In this document: positions 17,334 through 26,769 of the stretch, one piece after another | Layout: the number at the start of each line of letters is the position of its first letter | How positions within the stretch are numbered: the first letter of the stretch is position 1 | Assembly: GCA_014239365.1 (NCBI GenBank) | Contig: JAAZZB010000003.1 | Coordinates: 1-64,000 of the forward strand | Direction of reading: 5' to 3' | Source of the DNA: Verrucomicrobiia bacterium | Lineage (GTDB): Bacteria; Verrucomicrobiota; Verrucomicrobiia; Limisphaerales; UBA1100 | Length of the DNA stretch: 64,000 bases | The notes under the pieces: model-generated | Told to the model about the DNA's origin: nothing | Database searches by the model: none | The model's input: the letters and a program-made list of their open reading frames with translations, nothing else | Program-made: the position numbers and the translations under genes

Positions 17334-19631
17334 TTATTTCCGGCCAAATTTTGGATGGGCCACGATGGCGTGGATGGCGGCCCTAAGGGAGTGGTTCTGT
17401 TTTTGAGTGGCCTGAAAAACAGCGTCGATATACGGGCGATCCGCGCGGGTCACTTCGCGGCCGTGGGCGTAGCTGATGAGTTTGCCAATGATGCCTTTGA
17501 GAATGAGTTCCTTATCGGCCATCAGGGCCGCCTTGAGCGTGGGCAGATCCCGCACCTCACGGCCGTTGGGGAGTTTCATGGCTGCCTCAATCGGGACCTT
17601 GGTGAATTTGAGTTTCTTTGTGAACGTGGTTCCGTTCCGCTCGACAGGGAGTTCTTCCACGTGGCGATACTCGCCCCGCTTGCGGCCAACCGGGTCATAG
17701 TATTCAAGAGCGAAACCCAATGGATCGATCTTTGAATGGCAGCGAGCGCAGCTCTCGAGTTCCTGATGCTTGAGGATGGCCTCGCGGATGGTCGTGGTTC
17801 CGCGGATATCCGGTTCGTTGATCAGTATGTCGGCGGGCGGCTCGATGCGTTCATTGTAGAGATTCTTGAGAATCCAGGAGCCCCTGTGGATGGGGGAAGT
17901 GGCAAAGTCGGTGGAGGTGAGTTTAAGAAAACCAGCTTGGGCAACGAGCCCTCCGCGTTCGCTTTTTGTGGGCAGCTTCACCGGCACAAACGTATCACCT
18001 TTTACGGCGGGCAAACCGTAGAAGCGTGCAAGGCGGTCATTAACCATGACGAAATCCGAATCGATGAAGTGTTCCATGCTCAGGCTATTCTCGAGCAAAT
18101 GGCGAAATAATTCCCGGCCTTCGCGCCCCATGGAATCGACCGTCATGCGGCGCACGTTCTTGAATACGCGCACGTCCGGCCCGAAGTTGTCCACCTTATC
18201 ACGCTGCAACCATTGACGCGTAAAGTCGTCGATAAAACGGCCGGCCTTGGCGTCCTTGAGCATGCGCTCCACCTGAGCCGATGGGTCTTTGCCCAGTCCG
18301 TCAGATTTGGCAAAAGCCAAAAGTTTGGCGTCCGGCACGGAGTTCCAAAGGAAATAGGACAGCCGATGCGCCAGCTCTACACGGGTCAATTCAGGCGACT
18401 CGGCTTTGTAGACAAAATGCGGCGAGGTCAACAGCGCGATCAAGGCATTGCGGGCGGTGGCGGCAGGTGATGCTCCGGAAGCGCGCTGGGTTTCCACAAT
18501 TTCCACGAAAGCCGGACGGTCCTCCGCAGACAAGGGGCGTTGGGTGAGTAACAAGGCGAGATGATCGACCAGCTCGCCGGGTTTCATGTCCGGGTCAGGA
18601 AGTATGGCTTGCATCGCGGAGGTGGGCCATTCCTCAACCAGCGGGCCCGTGACCTTCATTTTTGTGAATCGTAGCTTTGGACCTTTATGTTTTCGTGGGA
18701 ATTTATTACCCGGTATTCGGGCACTGTCAAAAGTGAAGGCCAATTGATCACCTGCCTTGAGTGTGAGTTCAGTTGTAAAACTTTTTGAACGATGCGGTAG
18801 AGGAATACGGTGGACACTCCGAATGCTTGTCGGATAACGACCATCCCCCAGATTGATACCAATGATTTCAGCTTCGTTGGAATCCACTGATTCAACTTGG
18901 ACATCCAAACGATACCTGCCAAATGCGGGAATCTTGAAGCGCTCGTAGGCATCGGACTTCGTGGAAAAATGGATGTTGCTGCGGTACGGACGAAAGCCTG
19001 TTAGAATAAAGCCGTCACCATCGCGGTAATCACCTCCACCGCCGACGGCAAAGTTTTCGCTGCCGTGGAAGTGGCTGGCGTTAAATCCCCAGTCACCCGT
19101 CTCGGGCTTGGCATCGGGTAACAACCGCTCGGCCACGAAACGCGCGGTCTTGAGGTAGGCCATCACCTGATGCGGCGACATCAAATGCGCCTCGCCGAAT
19201 TTGTCGAACCCGTGCTCCACGTGATCGGGCGGCAATAGATCGTTAAAATCAAAATCCACACCAAAGAGATCACGAATCGTGTTCGTGTACTCCGCGCGCG
19301 TGAGCCGCTTCAGGGGATTGGCCGGGCGTTGGGTGAGGATGTGTTTCTGGAGCAACTGTAAGGCCTTCGCCCTCGCCTCGGCCTTGGGTTGAGGTGCCTT
19401 CTCCGGAGGCATGTCGCCCGACTCAAGCATGGAGGCGATCGACTCCAACAATTCGCCATCAGCAAACAATACGTCCGCCGGTCGATCCAGCCGCACCTTA
19501 CCCTTTTGCTTTTCGGGGCCGTGGCATTTCACGCAGTGTTGCGTGAAGAATTTTTCGAGTTGTGGTTCCGCGAGAAGATCCCCCGGCAGAACGAGAAAGA
19601 GCATCGCCGTTGTCCAACGCCAACGCATCAC
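17334..19631 (-). CDS. DUF1587/1592/1588/1585 planctomycete-type cytochrome
   Basis: A 765-residue exported protein. Signal peptide 1-21; an N-terminal cytochrome motif CVKCH at 33-37 with MPPEKAP as probable Met ligand; DUF1587 (LKRLTRAEYTNTIRDLFGV, about 107-170); a beta-rich carbohydrate-binding-like insert (about 180-340); DUF1595; DUF1592 (ELTRVELAHRLSYFLWNSVPD); DUF1588 with a second haem-like motif CARCH and DPLGFALEYYDPVG; and DUF1585 at the C-terminus (RDLPTLKAAL, FQATQKQNHS). These proteins are very abundant in Planctomycetes and Verrucomicrobia and are thought to take part in extracellular redox or polymer use, but the reaction is unknown. The start overlaps the stop of the DUF1552 gene by four bases. 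Confidence 0.9.
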   Translation of the reverse strand: MMRWRWTTAMLFLVLPGDLLAEPQLEKFFTQHCVKCHGPEKQKGKVRLDRPADVLFADGELLESIASMLESGDMPPEKAPQPKAEARAKALQLLQKHILTQRPANPLKRLTRAEYTNTIRDLFGVDFDFNDLLPPDHVEHGFDKFGEAHLMSPHQVMAYLKTARFVAERLLPDAKPETGDWGFNASHFHGSENFAVGGGGDYRDGDGFILTGFRPYRSNIHFSTKSDAYERFKIPAFGRYRLDVQVESVDSNEAEIIGINLGDGRYPTSIRSVHRIPLPHRSKSFTTELTLKAGDQLAFTFDSARIPGNKFPRKHKGPKLRFTKMKVTGPLVEEWPTSAMQAILPDPDMKPGELVDHLALLLTQRPLSAEDRPAFVEIVETQRASGASPAATARNALIALLTSPHFVYKAESPELTRVELAHRLSYFLWNSVPDAKLLAFAKSDGLGKDPSAQVERMLKDAKAGRFIDDFTRQWLQRDKVDNFGPDVRVFKNVRRMTVDSMGREGRELFRHLLENSLSMEHFIDSDFVMVNDRLARFYGLPAVKGDTFVPVKLPTKSERGGLVAQAGFLKLTSTDFATSPIHRGSWILKNLYNERIEPPADILINEPDIRGTTTIREAILKHQELESCARCHSKIDPLGFALEYYDPVGRKRGEYRHVEELPVERNGTTFTKKLKFTKVPIEAAMKLPNGREVRDLPTLKAALMADKELILKGIIGKLISYAHGREVTRADRPYIDAVFQATQKQNHSLRAAIHAIVAHPKFGRK

Positions 19632-20875
19632 GCCAACAGATCGAAGGCGCCGGCGCTTTCGCCGAAGCGATCGCGTTGGGCGCCGAATTGTTGCAATAGG
19701 CCGAGGTAGAGGTTGCTCATCGGCACGTCCTTGCGCCGCCAGTGACCGGGGGTTTTCATGCGAGCATCAAACACCAGCGCGGGAAGATCATCGAAGTTGT
19801 GGGCATTGGCGCTGCCCATGGAGGCGGTGAGGAGCGTGGTGGTTTGGTCAAACAAGGAGGTGTTCCCCACCTTGCGTTTCTTCATCGTGGTGAGCGCACC
19901 ACTGATGCGTTTGAGGATCGCGTGCTCCAGCGTTAGCAATTTCTTGATCTTCTCAGGCTTCTGGCCGTGGTGGGAGAAGTCGTGGTAATTGCCGCTGATG
20001 TCCGGCTCCTTGAAGCCTTCCCAAAACGGAATCTGCAAGGTGACCGCGCGCGTGGAATCCGTCTCCAGTGCCAGCACGGCCAAATCCAGAAACGTGCCCA
20101 CGTAATCATCCACCGACTTGCGGTCGAAACCTTCGAGATTATAATCCACCTGAGGCTTGGTGCGATCCGACCAATGGGCTTGCCGGCGCACCGTCTTTTC
20201 TACCTCCCGCACGGAGGAGAGGTACTCATCCATCTTTGCTCGATCAGTTGCGTTGAGCCGTTTCTCCATGGACTTGGCCTGGCGAAACACGGCGTCGAGA
20301 ATACTGCGATCCTCGGCGAGGATTTGTTGCTGCGCCTTCTCGTTTTCGTTCACCTGAAAAAGCAGGTTGAAAATTTTACGGGGCGAATCAATCTGATGCA
20401 CCGGCAGCCCGTGTTGATCCCATGCGATCTGGGAGAAGTTTAGATTCTCGCCCGCTTGAAACACCAGCGACCGAAAGCGTGTCTGATCACCCACCAGATC
20501 AGCCACCGCCTGATCAATGGAAATGCGGTTCTTGCGATGCAGTTTGTTAAAGTAGCCGGACAGAATGCCGACACACGGCGTGTGCCCGAACCCGTTTTGC
20601 ACGGCCGGATTATTGAGTCCGCTGTAAATTTTTAGATGCTTGAAGTGATCCGACAAATTCGCCAGCAATGGCGGGGGCTTTTCAATCAGGCCGTCCTTTT
20701 TCGGGATGAGTTCAGGTTGATAAAAGCTGAGGTGGTTAACGATCGTGAGCAATCGGCGCGGCGATTCCGCAGCGGTCACTTGCCCGAGGCTCTCCAGCCG
20801 CGGCAGCAGCAAGGCTACTCCCGCTCCTTTCAGGAACGTACGGCGCGGCATCGCGTTGTTGGTCTGTGAAACCAT
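19628..20875 (-). CDS. DUF1552 (HXXSHH motif) protein
   Basis: A 415-residue protein. The N-terminus has a twin-arginine-like signal (PRRTFLKGAG followed by a hydrophobic stretch), suggesting folded export. The DUF1552 body is recognisable by LTIVNHLSFYQPELIPK, the QNGFGHTPCVGILSGY block, and the family signature HDFSHH, complete here. It is transcribed first of the pair and its stop overlaps the DUF1592-type gene start by four bases, so both are made together; the partnership recurs near 50.3 kb. ATG 20875 or 20851 are both possible; both keep the twin Arg. No catalytic function is established for the family. Confidence 0.88.
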   Translation of the reverse strand: MVSQTNNAMPRRTFLKGAGVALLLPRLESLGQVTAAESPRRLLTIVNHLSFYQPELIPKKDGLIEKPPPLLANLSDHFKHLKIYSGLNNPAVQNGFGHTPCVGILSGYFNKLHRKNRISIDQAVADLVGDQTRFRSLVFQAGENLNFSQIAWDQHGLPVHQIDSPRKIFNLLFQVNENEKAQQQILAEDRSILDAVFRQAKSMEKRLNATDRAKMDEYLSSVREVEKTVRRQAHWSDRTKPQVDYNLEGFDRKSVDDYVGTFLDLAVLALETDSTRAVTLQIPFWEGFKEPDISGNYHDFSHHGQKPEKIKKLLTLEHAILKRISGALTTMKKRKVGNTSLFDQTTTLLTASMGSANAHNFDDLPALVFDARMKTPGHWRRKDVPMSNLYLGLLQQFGAQRDRFGESAGAFDLLA

Positions 20876-20925
20876 CGGCAAAGAATCACAGCAGGCGGAT
20901 GCTCGGAAGTAAAGCCAAAGCCGCC

Positions 20926-23900
20926 TTACTTTTTCTTCTCCTTCAAGGTCAGCAGGTAAGCCATCACATCGGCCAGTTCCTGGTCGTTGAGTAAAATATT
21001 CATAGGGGGCATGGGGCTTGCGCCCAGTTTATCAAAGCCTTCAGCCAGTTCAGCCTGTGGGTTCACAAGAGCGCGGTGGATGTAGTCGGCGTCCTTGCGG
21101 CTGGCGATGCCGTCGAGCGCGGGACCGACGATGCCGCCTTTGCCGCCGACCTTGTGGCAGCGGATGCAGCCGGCGACGAGGTGGGTGTCGAAGATTTTTT
21201 TGCCGACTAGCGCTGTGCCTTTAATGGCGTCTTTATTCTTTTCCTTATAGATGGGCTCGATCTCCACTAGTGAAACATCATCCCACCAGGCGGTGCCACT
21301 GGATTGGCCCCAGCCGCCGTAGAGACAGTTTACGGTCACTTCACGATCCTGTTCATTTTTGAATTTGGTTTCCACTTTCACCCAGCCGGAGGTTTTCTTG
21401 ACGCTTTTGGTTTTGGCTGCGTGTTGCAATTCATGCACTCCCAGAAGTGCCCCGTTGCCGTTGCCTTCCAGATTTTCGGTGCGCACCCAGCCGCTCATCA
21501 CATAGTTGCGACCGGCCTTGAGGCGGACGCGGGCAAAGAGGCTGGAGTCGTGCCGCGTGTCGGCACTGATGCGTAGGGAGCTCTTGCCGCTCTTGACAAA
21601 TTCTTTGCGGGTTTCCACCGCATGCTTGAGGTCGGGATTACGACGGCTATAGGTGCGTGGCGTCCAATGAACCGGCAGCTGGTTGTCGCCGATTTTTTCA
21701 AAGGAGGGGTTGGGCAGCAGGTTGGGCCCGCGTTTGTATCCGACGATGTTGAGCTCGGCAGCTCCGGTGGCCTGAAGGGTTGCGCGCAGCCATTCGTCCT
21801 TGGCGTTTTCAGGTTGTTGCATCAGGAGTGAAGCGGTTTTTTTGTGATCATCACTCTCGGGTAGCGATGCCAGTTGGGTAAAGGCAACCCGTCGCACCTG
21901 AAGATTTTTGTCAGCCAGCGTGGCGCTATCATAAAGCATTGTGGCATCGGTTTTGCCAATGCCCAGAGCACGCAGGGCATTGCGGCGCAGTTCGGGGGCG
22001 GGGTTGATCAAGGCTGCAGCGTGGGTTTTTTGGTCCAGCGCATTCAGGCCCTTCAAGGTCCAGAGCGCGTGGATGGCTGCGTGGCCGCTGGTCGCGGTGA
22101 GTGCCTTGAGCGCGGGCACGGCGTCGGTGCGCTTGCCTTCGACCAACAATCGTTGAGCGGTTTGGCGCCAGAAAAGATTATCGTGGCCGAGCGTGGCGAC
22201 GAGTTGTTTGGTGCTGCCGAGCTTGGGCGTTTTGGAATTGTTTCCTTGATACACCACTCGGTAGATGCGGCCGTGTTGGCGGTCGCGATTGGGGTTGATG
22301 TGGGCATTGCCGCGGCCGTTCTTGGCGTCGTAACCGGCGCGGCCCTTGTTGGGCGTGGGGTTGTGCTGGATGATGAAATTATACCAGTCGGCCACCCACA
22401 GGTTTCCATCCGGGCCGACCTCGGCGACAATAGGGCTGAACCATTCATCAGCGCTGGCGAGGAAGCTAAAGGCGTTGATGGCCTCGTAGCCGGCATCCTT
22501 GGCGCGGATGTCGTACATCCCCACGAGGTTGCCGGTGGGGCCGCAGATAAATGCGCGGCGGTCGCGCCAACTTTTTGGGAAACCGCTCGAGGTCGCAAAG
22601 GCGTGCCCACAGCCGGCGGTGTAGGCGTTGAAGGCGTCGACTTGCCGGATGTTCGGCGTGATGGGAAAAAAGCGCGGGGAACTGGCAATCATCTTCGCGC
22701 TCTTGCCGCGGTCGGCGCCGTACACGGTGGCGGGGATGCCGCCAAAAAACGTGGGGTTGTTGTTGGCCGTGGAGCCGAAGACATCGCCCGCTTCATTGAA
22801 GCCCACGCCCCAAGTGTTGTTGTTGAACTGATGCAGAAACTCGATGTCCGAGCCGTCGGACTTAAAGCGAAAGACGCCCATGCCGAAGTTGTGTTTCCGT
22901 CCGCCGAGCGTGCCATTGAAGCGCGCGTAGCCAACCGTGCCGTAAATCCAATTGTCGAAACCGTAACGCAAATTGCTCGGGCCCGCGTGCGTGTCGCCCA
23001 CGCCGAAGCCGGTGAAAAGCACCTCGCGCACGTCGGCTTTGTCGTCGCCATTGGTGTCCTTGAAAAATAAAAACTCCGGCGCGTGCGCCACGATGATGCC
23101 GCCGCGCGCGAAAGTGAATGAGGTGGGGATGTTCAGGCCGTCGGCAAAAATTTTCACGCGGTCGCAGCGGCCGTCGCCGTCGGTGTCCTCCAGAATCTTG
23201 ATGCGGTCATTGCCCTTGCGGCCGGCCTTGATTTCATTTGGGTAATCCACACTCTCCGCCACCCACAATCGCCCGCGCGCGTCCCATTGCATGTAAATCG
23301 GATTCACAATCTGCGGCTCGGCGGCGAAGAGTTTCAGCTCAAACCCCGCCGGTACTTGCGTGTGTTTCATGCTCTCCGTTGCCGACAACGGCAGTTGATA
23401 CGGCAACGGTTCCGGCCGCTTTTCGTAATTCGGAATGTGGTCGCGCTTCACATATTTCAACGGCGCGCGCCCGGCCAAAAATTTCTCATACCGCGCGCGC
23501 GCCACATCGCCCGCCGCCCAGAGGATGCCGCTCTTTAGCAGTTGATGAAAACCCGAGTGACCCCACACCCGCGCGTCGTGCCCCGATGCCGTGTAAAACA
23601 CGCGGCCCTTGCCCTGCGTGCGCACCCACGTCCACGGCTCCGGCTTGGTGTGCGGGTCGCCCTTCGCCGCGTCGCGCACCATCAGCACCGTGCGGTTTTT
23701 GGTATTATGTTTGTTGTGAAAATACGTTTCATCCCACGCTTCAAACGCCTTCACGTTGTTCATTGCCGCGTGTTTGCCGTCGACAATGCGCGCCTTGAAA
23801 ATTCCCGTTTGATGGCTCTTGAATCGCCCGCCCACCAACTGGTCAAACCCCGGCTCATTGCCAAAACACCAGCTCGCGCAATGCACCGGCACAAAGCCGC

Positions 23901-24204
23901 CGCCGCGCTCCACAAAATTTTTCAGGTTCTTCCACTGGTGCGCCTTGATGGTGCCGTGGTTGGCGTACAGGAGCAGCACGTCAAACCGCCCGAGATAGTT
24001 CGTATCGCCCAGTGCCTCCTCCACGCTCACCGTGTAATCAAAATAAATCGCATCACGCCCCAGCGCCTTGGCGAGCATGGGATAGTATTCATTGGAGTTA
24101 TGATGCTTCGCCGGATGCCCAAGGAACAGCACGCGAATAGGCCCCGCTTCCGCGAGCAGAAAATTGAACAGAAGAATCACTGGAATGAGAAGTCGATGTT
24201 TCAT
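20926..24204 (-). CDS. ThuA domain / PQQ-type propeller / HEAT-like / carbohydrate-binding / cytochrome c giant
   Basis: A 1092-residue exported protein. Signal peptide 1-20. ThuA-like domain about 22-230 (VLFLGHPAKHHNSNEYYP, HCASWCFGNEPGF, GHDARVWG), a glutamine-amidotransferase-like fold tied to trehalose or sugar use. Propeller of the PVC membrane-bound dehydrogenase type, about 270-640 (NPIYMQWDARGRLWVAES, TDGDGRCDRV, GPSNLRYG). HEAT-like helices about 660-780. A carbohydrate-binding-like jelly roll about 840-985 (NLLPNPSFE, WWDDVSL). Cytochrome c at the end with CIRCH at about 1013-1017 and MPPM as the distal ligand region. Together it reads as a self-contained sugar-oxidising electron donor. 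Start 24204 puts the signal peptide first. The substrate is not visible. Confidence 0.9.
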   Translation of the reverse strand: MKHRLLIPVILLFNFLLAEAGPIRVLFLGHPAKHHNSNEYYPMLAKALGRDAIYFDYTVSVEEALGDTNYLGRFDVLLLYANHGTIKAHQWKNLKNFVERGGGFVPVHCASWCFGNEPGFDQLVGGRFKSHQTGIFKARIVDGKHAAMNNVKAFEAWDETYFHNKHNTKNRTVLMVRDAAKGDPHTKPEPWTWVRTQGKGRVFYTASGHDARVWGHSGFHQLLKSGILWAAGDVARARYEKFLAGRAPLKYVKRDHIPNYEKRPEPLPYQLPLSATESMKHTQVPAGFELKLFAAEPQIVNPIYMQWDARGRLWVAESVDYPNEIKAGRKGNDRIKILEDTDGDGRCDRVKIFADGLNIPTSFTFARGGIIVAHAPEFLFFKDTNGDDKADVREVLFTGFGVGDTHAGPSNLRYGFDNWIYGTVGYARFNGTLGGRKHNFGMGVFRFKSDGSDIEFLHQFNNNTWGVGFNEAGDVFGSTANNNPTFFGGIPATVYGADRGKSAKMIASSPRFFPITPNIRQVDAFNAYTAGCGHAFATSSGFPKSWRDRRAFICGPTGNLVGMYDIRAKDAGYEAINAFSFLASADEWFSPIVAEVGPDGNLWVADWYNFIIQHNPTPNKGRAGYDAKNGRGNAHINPNRDRQHGRIYRVVYQGNNSKTPKLGSTKQLVATLGHDNLFWRQTAQRLLVEGKRTDAVPALKALTATSGHAAIHALWTLKGLNALDQKTHAAALINPAPELRRNALRALGIGKTDATMLYDSATLADKNLQVRRVAFTQLASLPESDDHKKTASLLMQQPENAKDEWLRATLQATGAAELNIVGYKRGPNLLPNPSFEKIGDNQLPVHWTPRTYSRRNPDLKHAVETRKEFVKSGKSSLRISADTRHDSSLFARVRLKAGRNYVMSGWVRTENLEGNGNGALLGVHELQHAAKTKSVKKTSGWVKVETKFKNEQDREVTVNCLYGGWGQSSGTAWWDDVSLVEIEPIYKEKNKDAIKGTALVGKKIFDTHLVAGCIRCHKVGGKGGIVGPALDGIASRKDADYIHRALVNPQAELAEGFDKLGASPMPPMNILLNDQELADVMAYLLTLKEKKK

Positions 24205-24303
24205 GCGTGGAGAAATTGTAAATGAAGAAATCAAACGGGCAAGAAAGAGATTTCCGATGCGCGGTTCTGGGTGCTCAGTTCTCGGTTAAAATCACAAACC
24301 GCG

Positions 24304-24489
24304 CTACTTCGGGCGCTTGGTGAAGACACCATAATCCCAGCCAGCCTCGATTTGCTTTTTGTCCAGCAACGCCCGAAACTTCGCAACCAAATCCGCTACC
24401 AACCGGTCAAACTCCGCGCGGGCCTCGGCGGGCGGGCGGTTCTTCCCCGTGTCCGTGGACGCGCATAGCGCGTCCCTACCGAAAATCAA
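24304..24489 (-). pseudogene. Probable C-terminal gene remnant interrupted by a palindromic repeat
   Basis: A 61-codon open frame beginning with TTG. The last 46 codons look protein-like: a helical segment (EARAEFDRLVADLVAKF) and a defined end (AGWDYGVFTKRPK). The first part is the palindromic repeat at 24457-24475 read as codons. This suggests the tail of a lost gene joined to an intergenic repeat. I do not recognise the parent family; a real small gene is possible but less likely. Apart from it, the 24205-24510 interval holds only the repeat. Confidence 0.3.
24457..24475. repeat. Perfect palindrome GGACGCGC-ATA-GCGCGTCC
   Basis: Eight-base arms around a three-base loop, flanked by TAGGG on the complementary side. 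Short GC-rich palindromes of this kind are often dispersed intergenic repeats in verrucomicrobial genomes (from memory). Only one intergenic copy was noticed in this window. No T-run follows, so it does not look like a terminator. Confidence 0.5.
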
Positions 24490-24510
24490 CCCGCGGGCCG
24501 ACGGTCCGGG

Positions 24511-26436
24511 CTACATTGATTCTAGTTTTTCTGATGCTTGTTCCCACTCGGGCGTTAGGCTGTCTAGGGTGGTTTGGGCTTGGGTGAGGGCGCGGTTGAT
24601 GGTCATGGCGCGGCCGGGGTTTTCGTAGGTTTCGGGGTCTTCCAAATCGGCGGTGAGTTGGGTGATTTTGGCTTCGGCGGTTTGGATTTCTTTTTCGAGG
24701 CGTTGGACTTCTTTTTCGACAGTGCGGCGGCCTCGGCTCTTGGCGTTGCGAGCTTCGGCTTCGGCGCGTTTGCGGGCGCGTTGGTCGCCTTTGCTGACTG
24801 CGGCAACGGAGGCGTTGGCGGGATTCTTCGTCACGGCGTTGGCGCCGCCGGTGAGGCCGGCGCGGGCGGTTTCGGCGTGGGTCTTTTGCAAATAATAATC
24901 GTACCCGCCGGGGAAGTTGCGCAGGCGACCGGCGTTGACGTGGACGGTTTGCTCGGAAATCAATCGGATGAAATGGACGTCGTGGCTGATGAACACGAGC
25001 GTGCCTTCGTATTGCTTGAGCGCGGCGATGAGGGCATCGATGCTGGCGATGTCGAGGTGGGTGGTGGGTTCGTCCATCAACAAAAGGTTCGGCGGATCAA
25101 GCAGAAGTTTCACCAACGCGAGCCGGCTTTTTTCACCACCACTGAGGACGCCGACGCGTTTGAACACGTCGTCGCCGCGAAAGAGGAATGAGCCGAGCAC
25201 GGTGCGGGCGTGTTCTTCGGTGAGGCGTTCGGGGGTGTCGAGTGCTTCCTCGAGGACGGTGGCGCTGGCGTTGAGCACGTCCACGCGGTTTTGCGAAAAG
25301 TAACCGCTCTTGCCATTATGCCCGGGGAGATGCTGACCGGCTTGGGGCGTGAGCACGCCGGCGAGGAGTTTTAACAGCGTCGATTTGCCCGCGCCGTTGG
25401 GGCCCACGAGGACGGTGCGTTGGCCGCGTTCGATTTCGATTTCCATTCCGCGGTACACCTCGTTGTCGCCATACGCGAAGTCGATGCCCTTGAGCGTGAG
25501 CACGCGTTGGCCGCTGCGTTCGGGTTGCGGAAAGCGGAAGCCCTTCATCCGACGCTCCTCGCCTTGTGGCGCGTCCACCATCGCGGCCTTCATTCGGTCG
25601 ATTTGCTTTTGCTTACTCTTGGCTTGGGTGGCCTTGGTGTTCTTCGCGCCGAAGCGATCAACAAATGTTTGCAGATGATCAATCTGCCGCTGCTGATTTT
25701 TGTGCGCGGCGAGTTGTTGGTTTTCGTGCGCGTCGCGTTGTTGCAAAAATGAATCGTAATTTCCCGTCCACCGAAACAACCGCTCGCGGCGAATCTCAAG
25801 GATGCCGTGCACGAGTTGGTTGATAAATTCGCGGTCGTGAGAAATCATCAAAATCGCGCCCGGATAATTTTTCAAATACTCCTGCACCCAAATCAACGCC
25901 TCGAGATCGAGGTGATTTGTCGGCTCATCGAGCATCAGCAAATCCGGCTCCTGCACCAGCAACCGGCCGAGATGCGCGCGCATCACCCAGCCGCCACTCA
26001 TCTCGCGCGCGAGGCGGTCGTGATCGCTATCGCGAAAGCTCAAGCCCGCAAGAATGCGCTTCGCCTTGGCCTCAAGCTGCGCGCCGCCCTTTTCGTTGTA
26101 CAGCTCGTACTCCTCCGGCTCCACGTGTTCGCCGCGCAAAATTTTACCGCGAGCAGTCAGAAACTCCGGCGAGAAGGACAGCGCCAATTCCAGCACCGTA
26201 CCATCCCCCACCGGCAAACTTTCCTGCGGCAAAAAACCGAGATCCAAATTGCGCAGGCGTTCCACCTTGCCTTTGTCCACTGATTCCTCGCCGAGAATGA
26301 GATTGAAGAGCGTGGATTTCCCCGCGCCATTGGGCCCCACGAGCCCGAGGCGATCGCCACGATTCAGCTGCAACGAAGCCTCGCTAAACAGCGTGCGCCC
26401 GCCAAATGATTTTTCCACTCCCGCCAACGTCAACAT
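24511..26436 (-). CDS. ABC-F family ATPase (Uup/EttA-like)
   Basis: A 641-residue cytosolic protein with two ABC ATPase domains and no membrane segment. Each has a Walker A (GPNGAGKST, twice), a signature (EMSGGW in the first, LSGGEKSR in the second) and a Walker B/H-loop (LDEPTNHLD and MDEPTTHLD). The linker of about 80 residues between the halves (HENQQLAAHKNQQRQIDHL) is the P-site tRNA-interaction motif. The C-terminal 100 residues are a charged coiled coil (EKEVQRLEKEIQTAEAKI), as in Uup, which can bind DNA. ABC-F proteins act on stalled ribosomes; which subgroup cannot be set here. Start 26436 begins directly at the first ABC strand; upstream codons lie in the sulfatase remnant. Confidence 0.93.
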   Translation of the reverse strand: MLTLAGVEKSFGGRTLFSEASLQLNRGDRLGLVGPNGAGKSTLFNLILGEESVDKGKVERLRNLDLGFLPQESLPVGDGTVLELALSFSPEFLTARGKILRGEHVEPEEYELYNEKGGAQLEAKAKRILAGLSFRDSDHDRLAREMSGGWVMRAHLGRLLVQEPDLLMLDEPTNHLDLEALIWVQEYLKNYPGAILMISHDREFINQLVHGILEIRRERLFRWTGNYDSFLQQRDAHENQQLAAHKNQQRQIDHLQTFVDRFGAKNTKATQAKSKQKQIDRMKAAMVDAPQGEERRMKGFRFPQPERSGQRVLTLKGIDFAYGDNEVYRGMEIEIERGQRTVLVGPNGAGKSTLLKLLAGVLTPQAGQHLPGHNGKSGYFSQNRVDVLNASATVLEEALDTPERLTEEHARTVLGSFLFRGDDVFKRVGVLSGGEKSRLALVKLLLDPPNLLLMDEPTTHLDIASIDALIAALKQYEGTLVFISHDVHFIRLISEQTVHVNAGRLRNFPGGYDYYLQKTHAETARAGLTGGANAVTKNPANASVAAVSKGDQRARKRAEAEARNAKSRGRRTVEKEVQRLEKEIQTAEAKITQLTADLEDPETYENPGRAMTINRALTQAQTTLDSLTPEWEQASEKLESM

Positions 26437-26499
26437 AAAGCCGCGCAAGATGCGCAAAGATAGCCTTCACGGCAAGGTAAACTTGAGGGAAACAAGTTG

Positions 26500-26646
26500 T
26501 CGCGCCGGTGCAGAATTCAAAATACAGATAATCGTGCTTGGCTTGTTTCTTCGATGCACCGCGCAGGGTGGGTAGGAATGAAATGCCGTCGCTTTGTTTG
26601 GGCACCGGTTGGCCGGTGAGTTCGCACATCGTGGGCAGCATATTCT
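26500..26646. repeat. Direct repeat copy A (147 bp)
   Basis: Near-identical to copy B at 28307-28453, with about five mismatches by eye and an offset of 1807 bases. It lies in the sulfatase remnant. With copy B it brackets the DUF4832-like gene, so recombination between the copies would delete that gene. Confidence 0.9.
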
Positions 26647-26716
26647 TTTTAAAGGTTTCATCGACACGGGCCACAAGTGCCGGCAGCAGTAAAAAAATGA
26701 AAACAACACACCTCAT
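26500..26716 (-). pseudogene. Truncated sulfatase remnant
   Basis: An open frame with a signal-peptide-like start (MRCVVFIFLLLPALVA) joined at once to the late part of an arylsulfatase (MLPTMCELTGQPVPKQSDG, then SFLPTLRGASKKQ). The catalytic Cys motif and some 300 residues are missing. Positions 26500-26646 are about 97% identical to 28307-28453 inside the intact sulfatase two genes upstream. After 26500 homology stops and the frame runs on without similarity to 26384, inside the ABC-F gene. It cannot be an active sulfatase; it records a recent partial duplication followed by deletion, or a gene-conversion tract. Confidence 0.8.
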
Positions 26717-26769
26717 TTGAGACGGGGAACATACCAGAAAGTCTCTCCTTAGGTCACGCCGTAAAAGGG

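Noticed and set aside
21874-23070. Plus-strand open frame of 398 codons opposite the ThuA giant
   Set aside because: Shadow of the minus-strand gene; composition is Gly/Val-rich without domain signals.
24457-24475. Palindrome as a transcription terminator
   Set aside because: No run of T follows on either strand.
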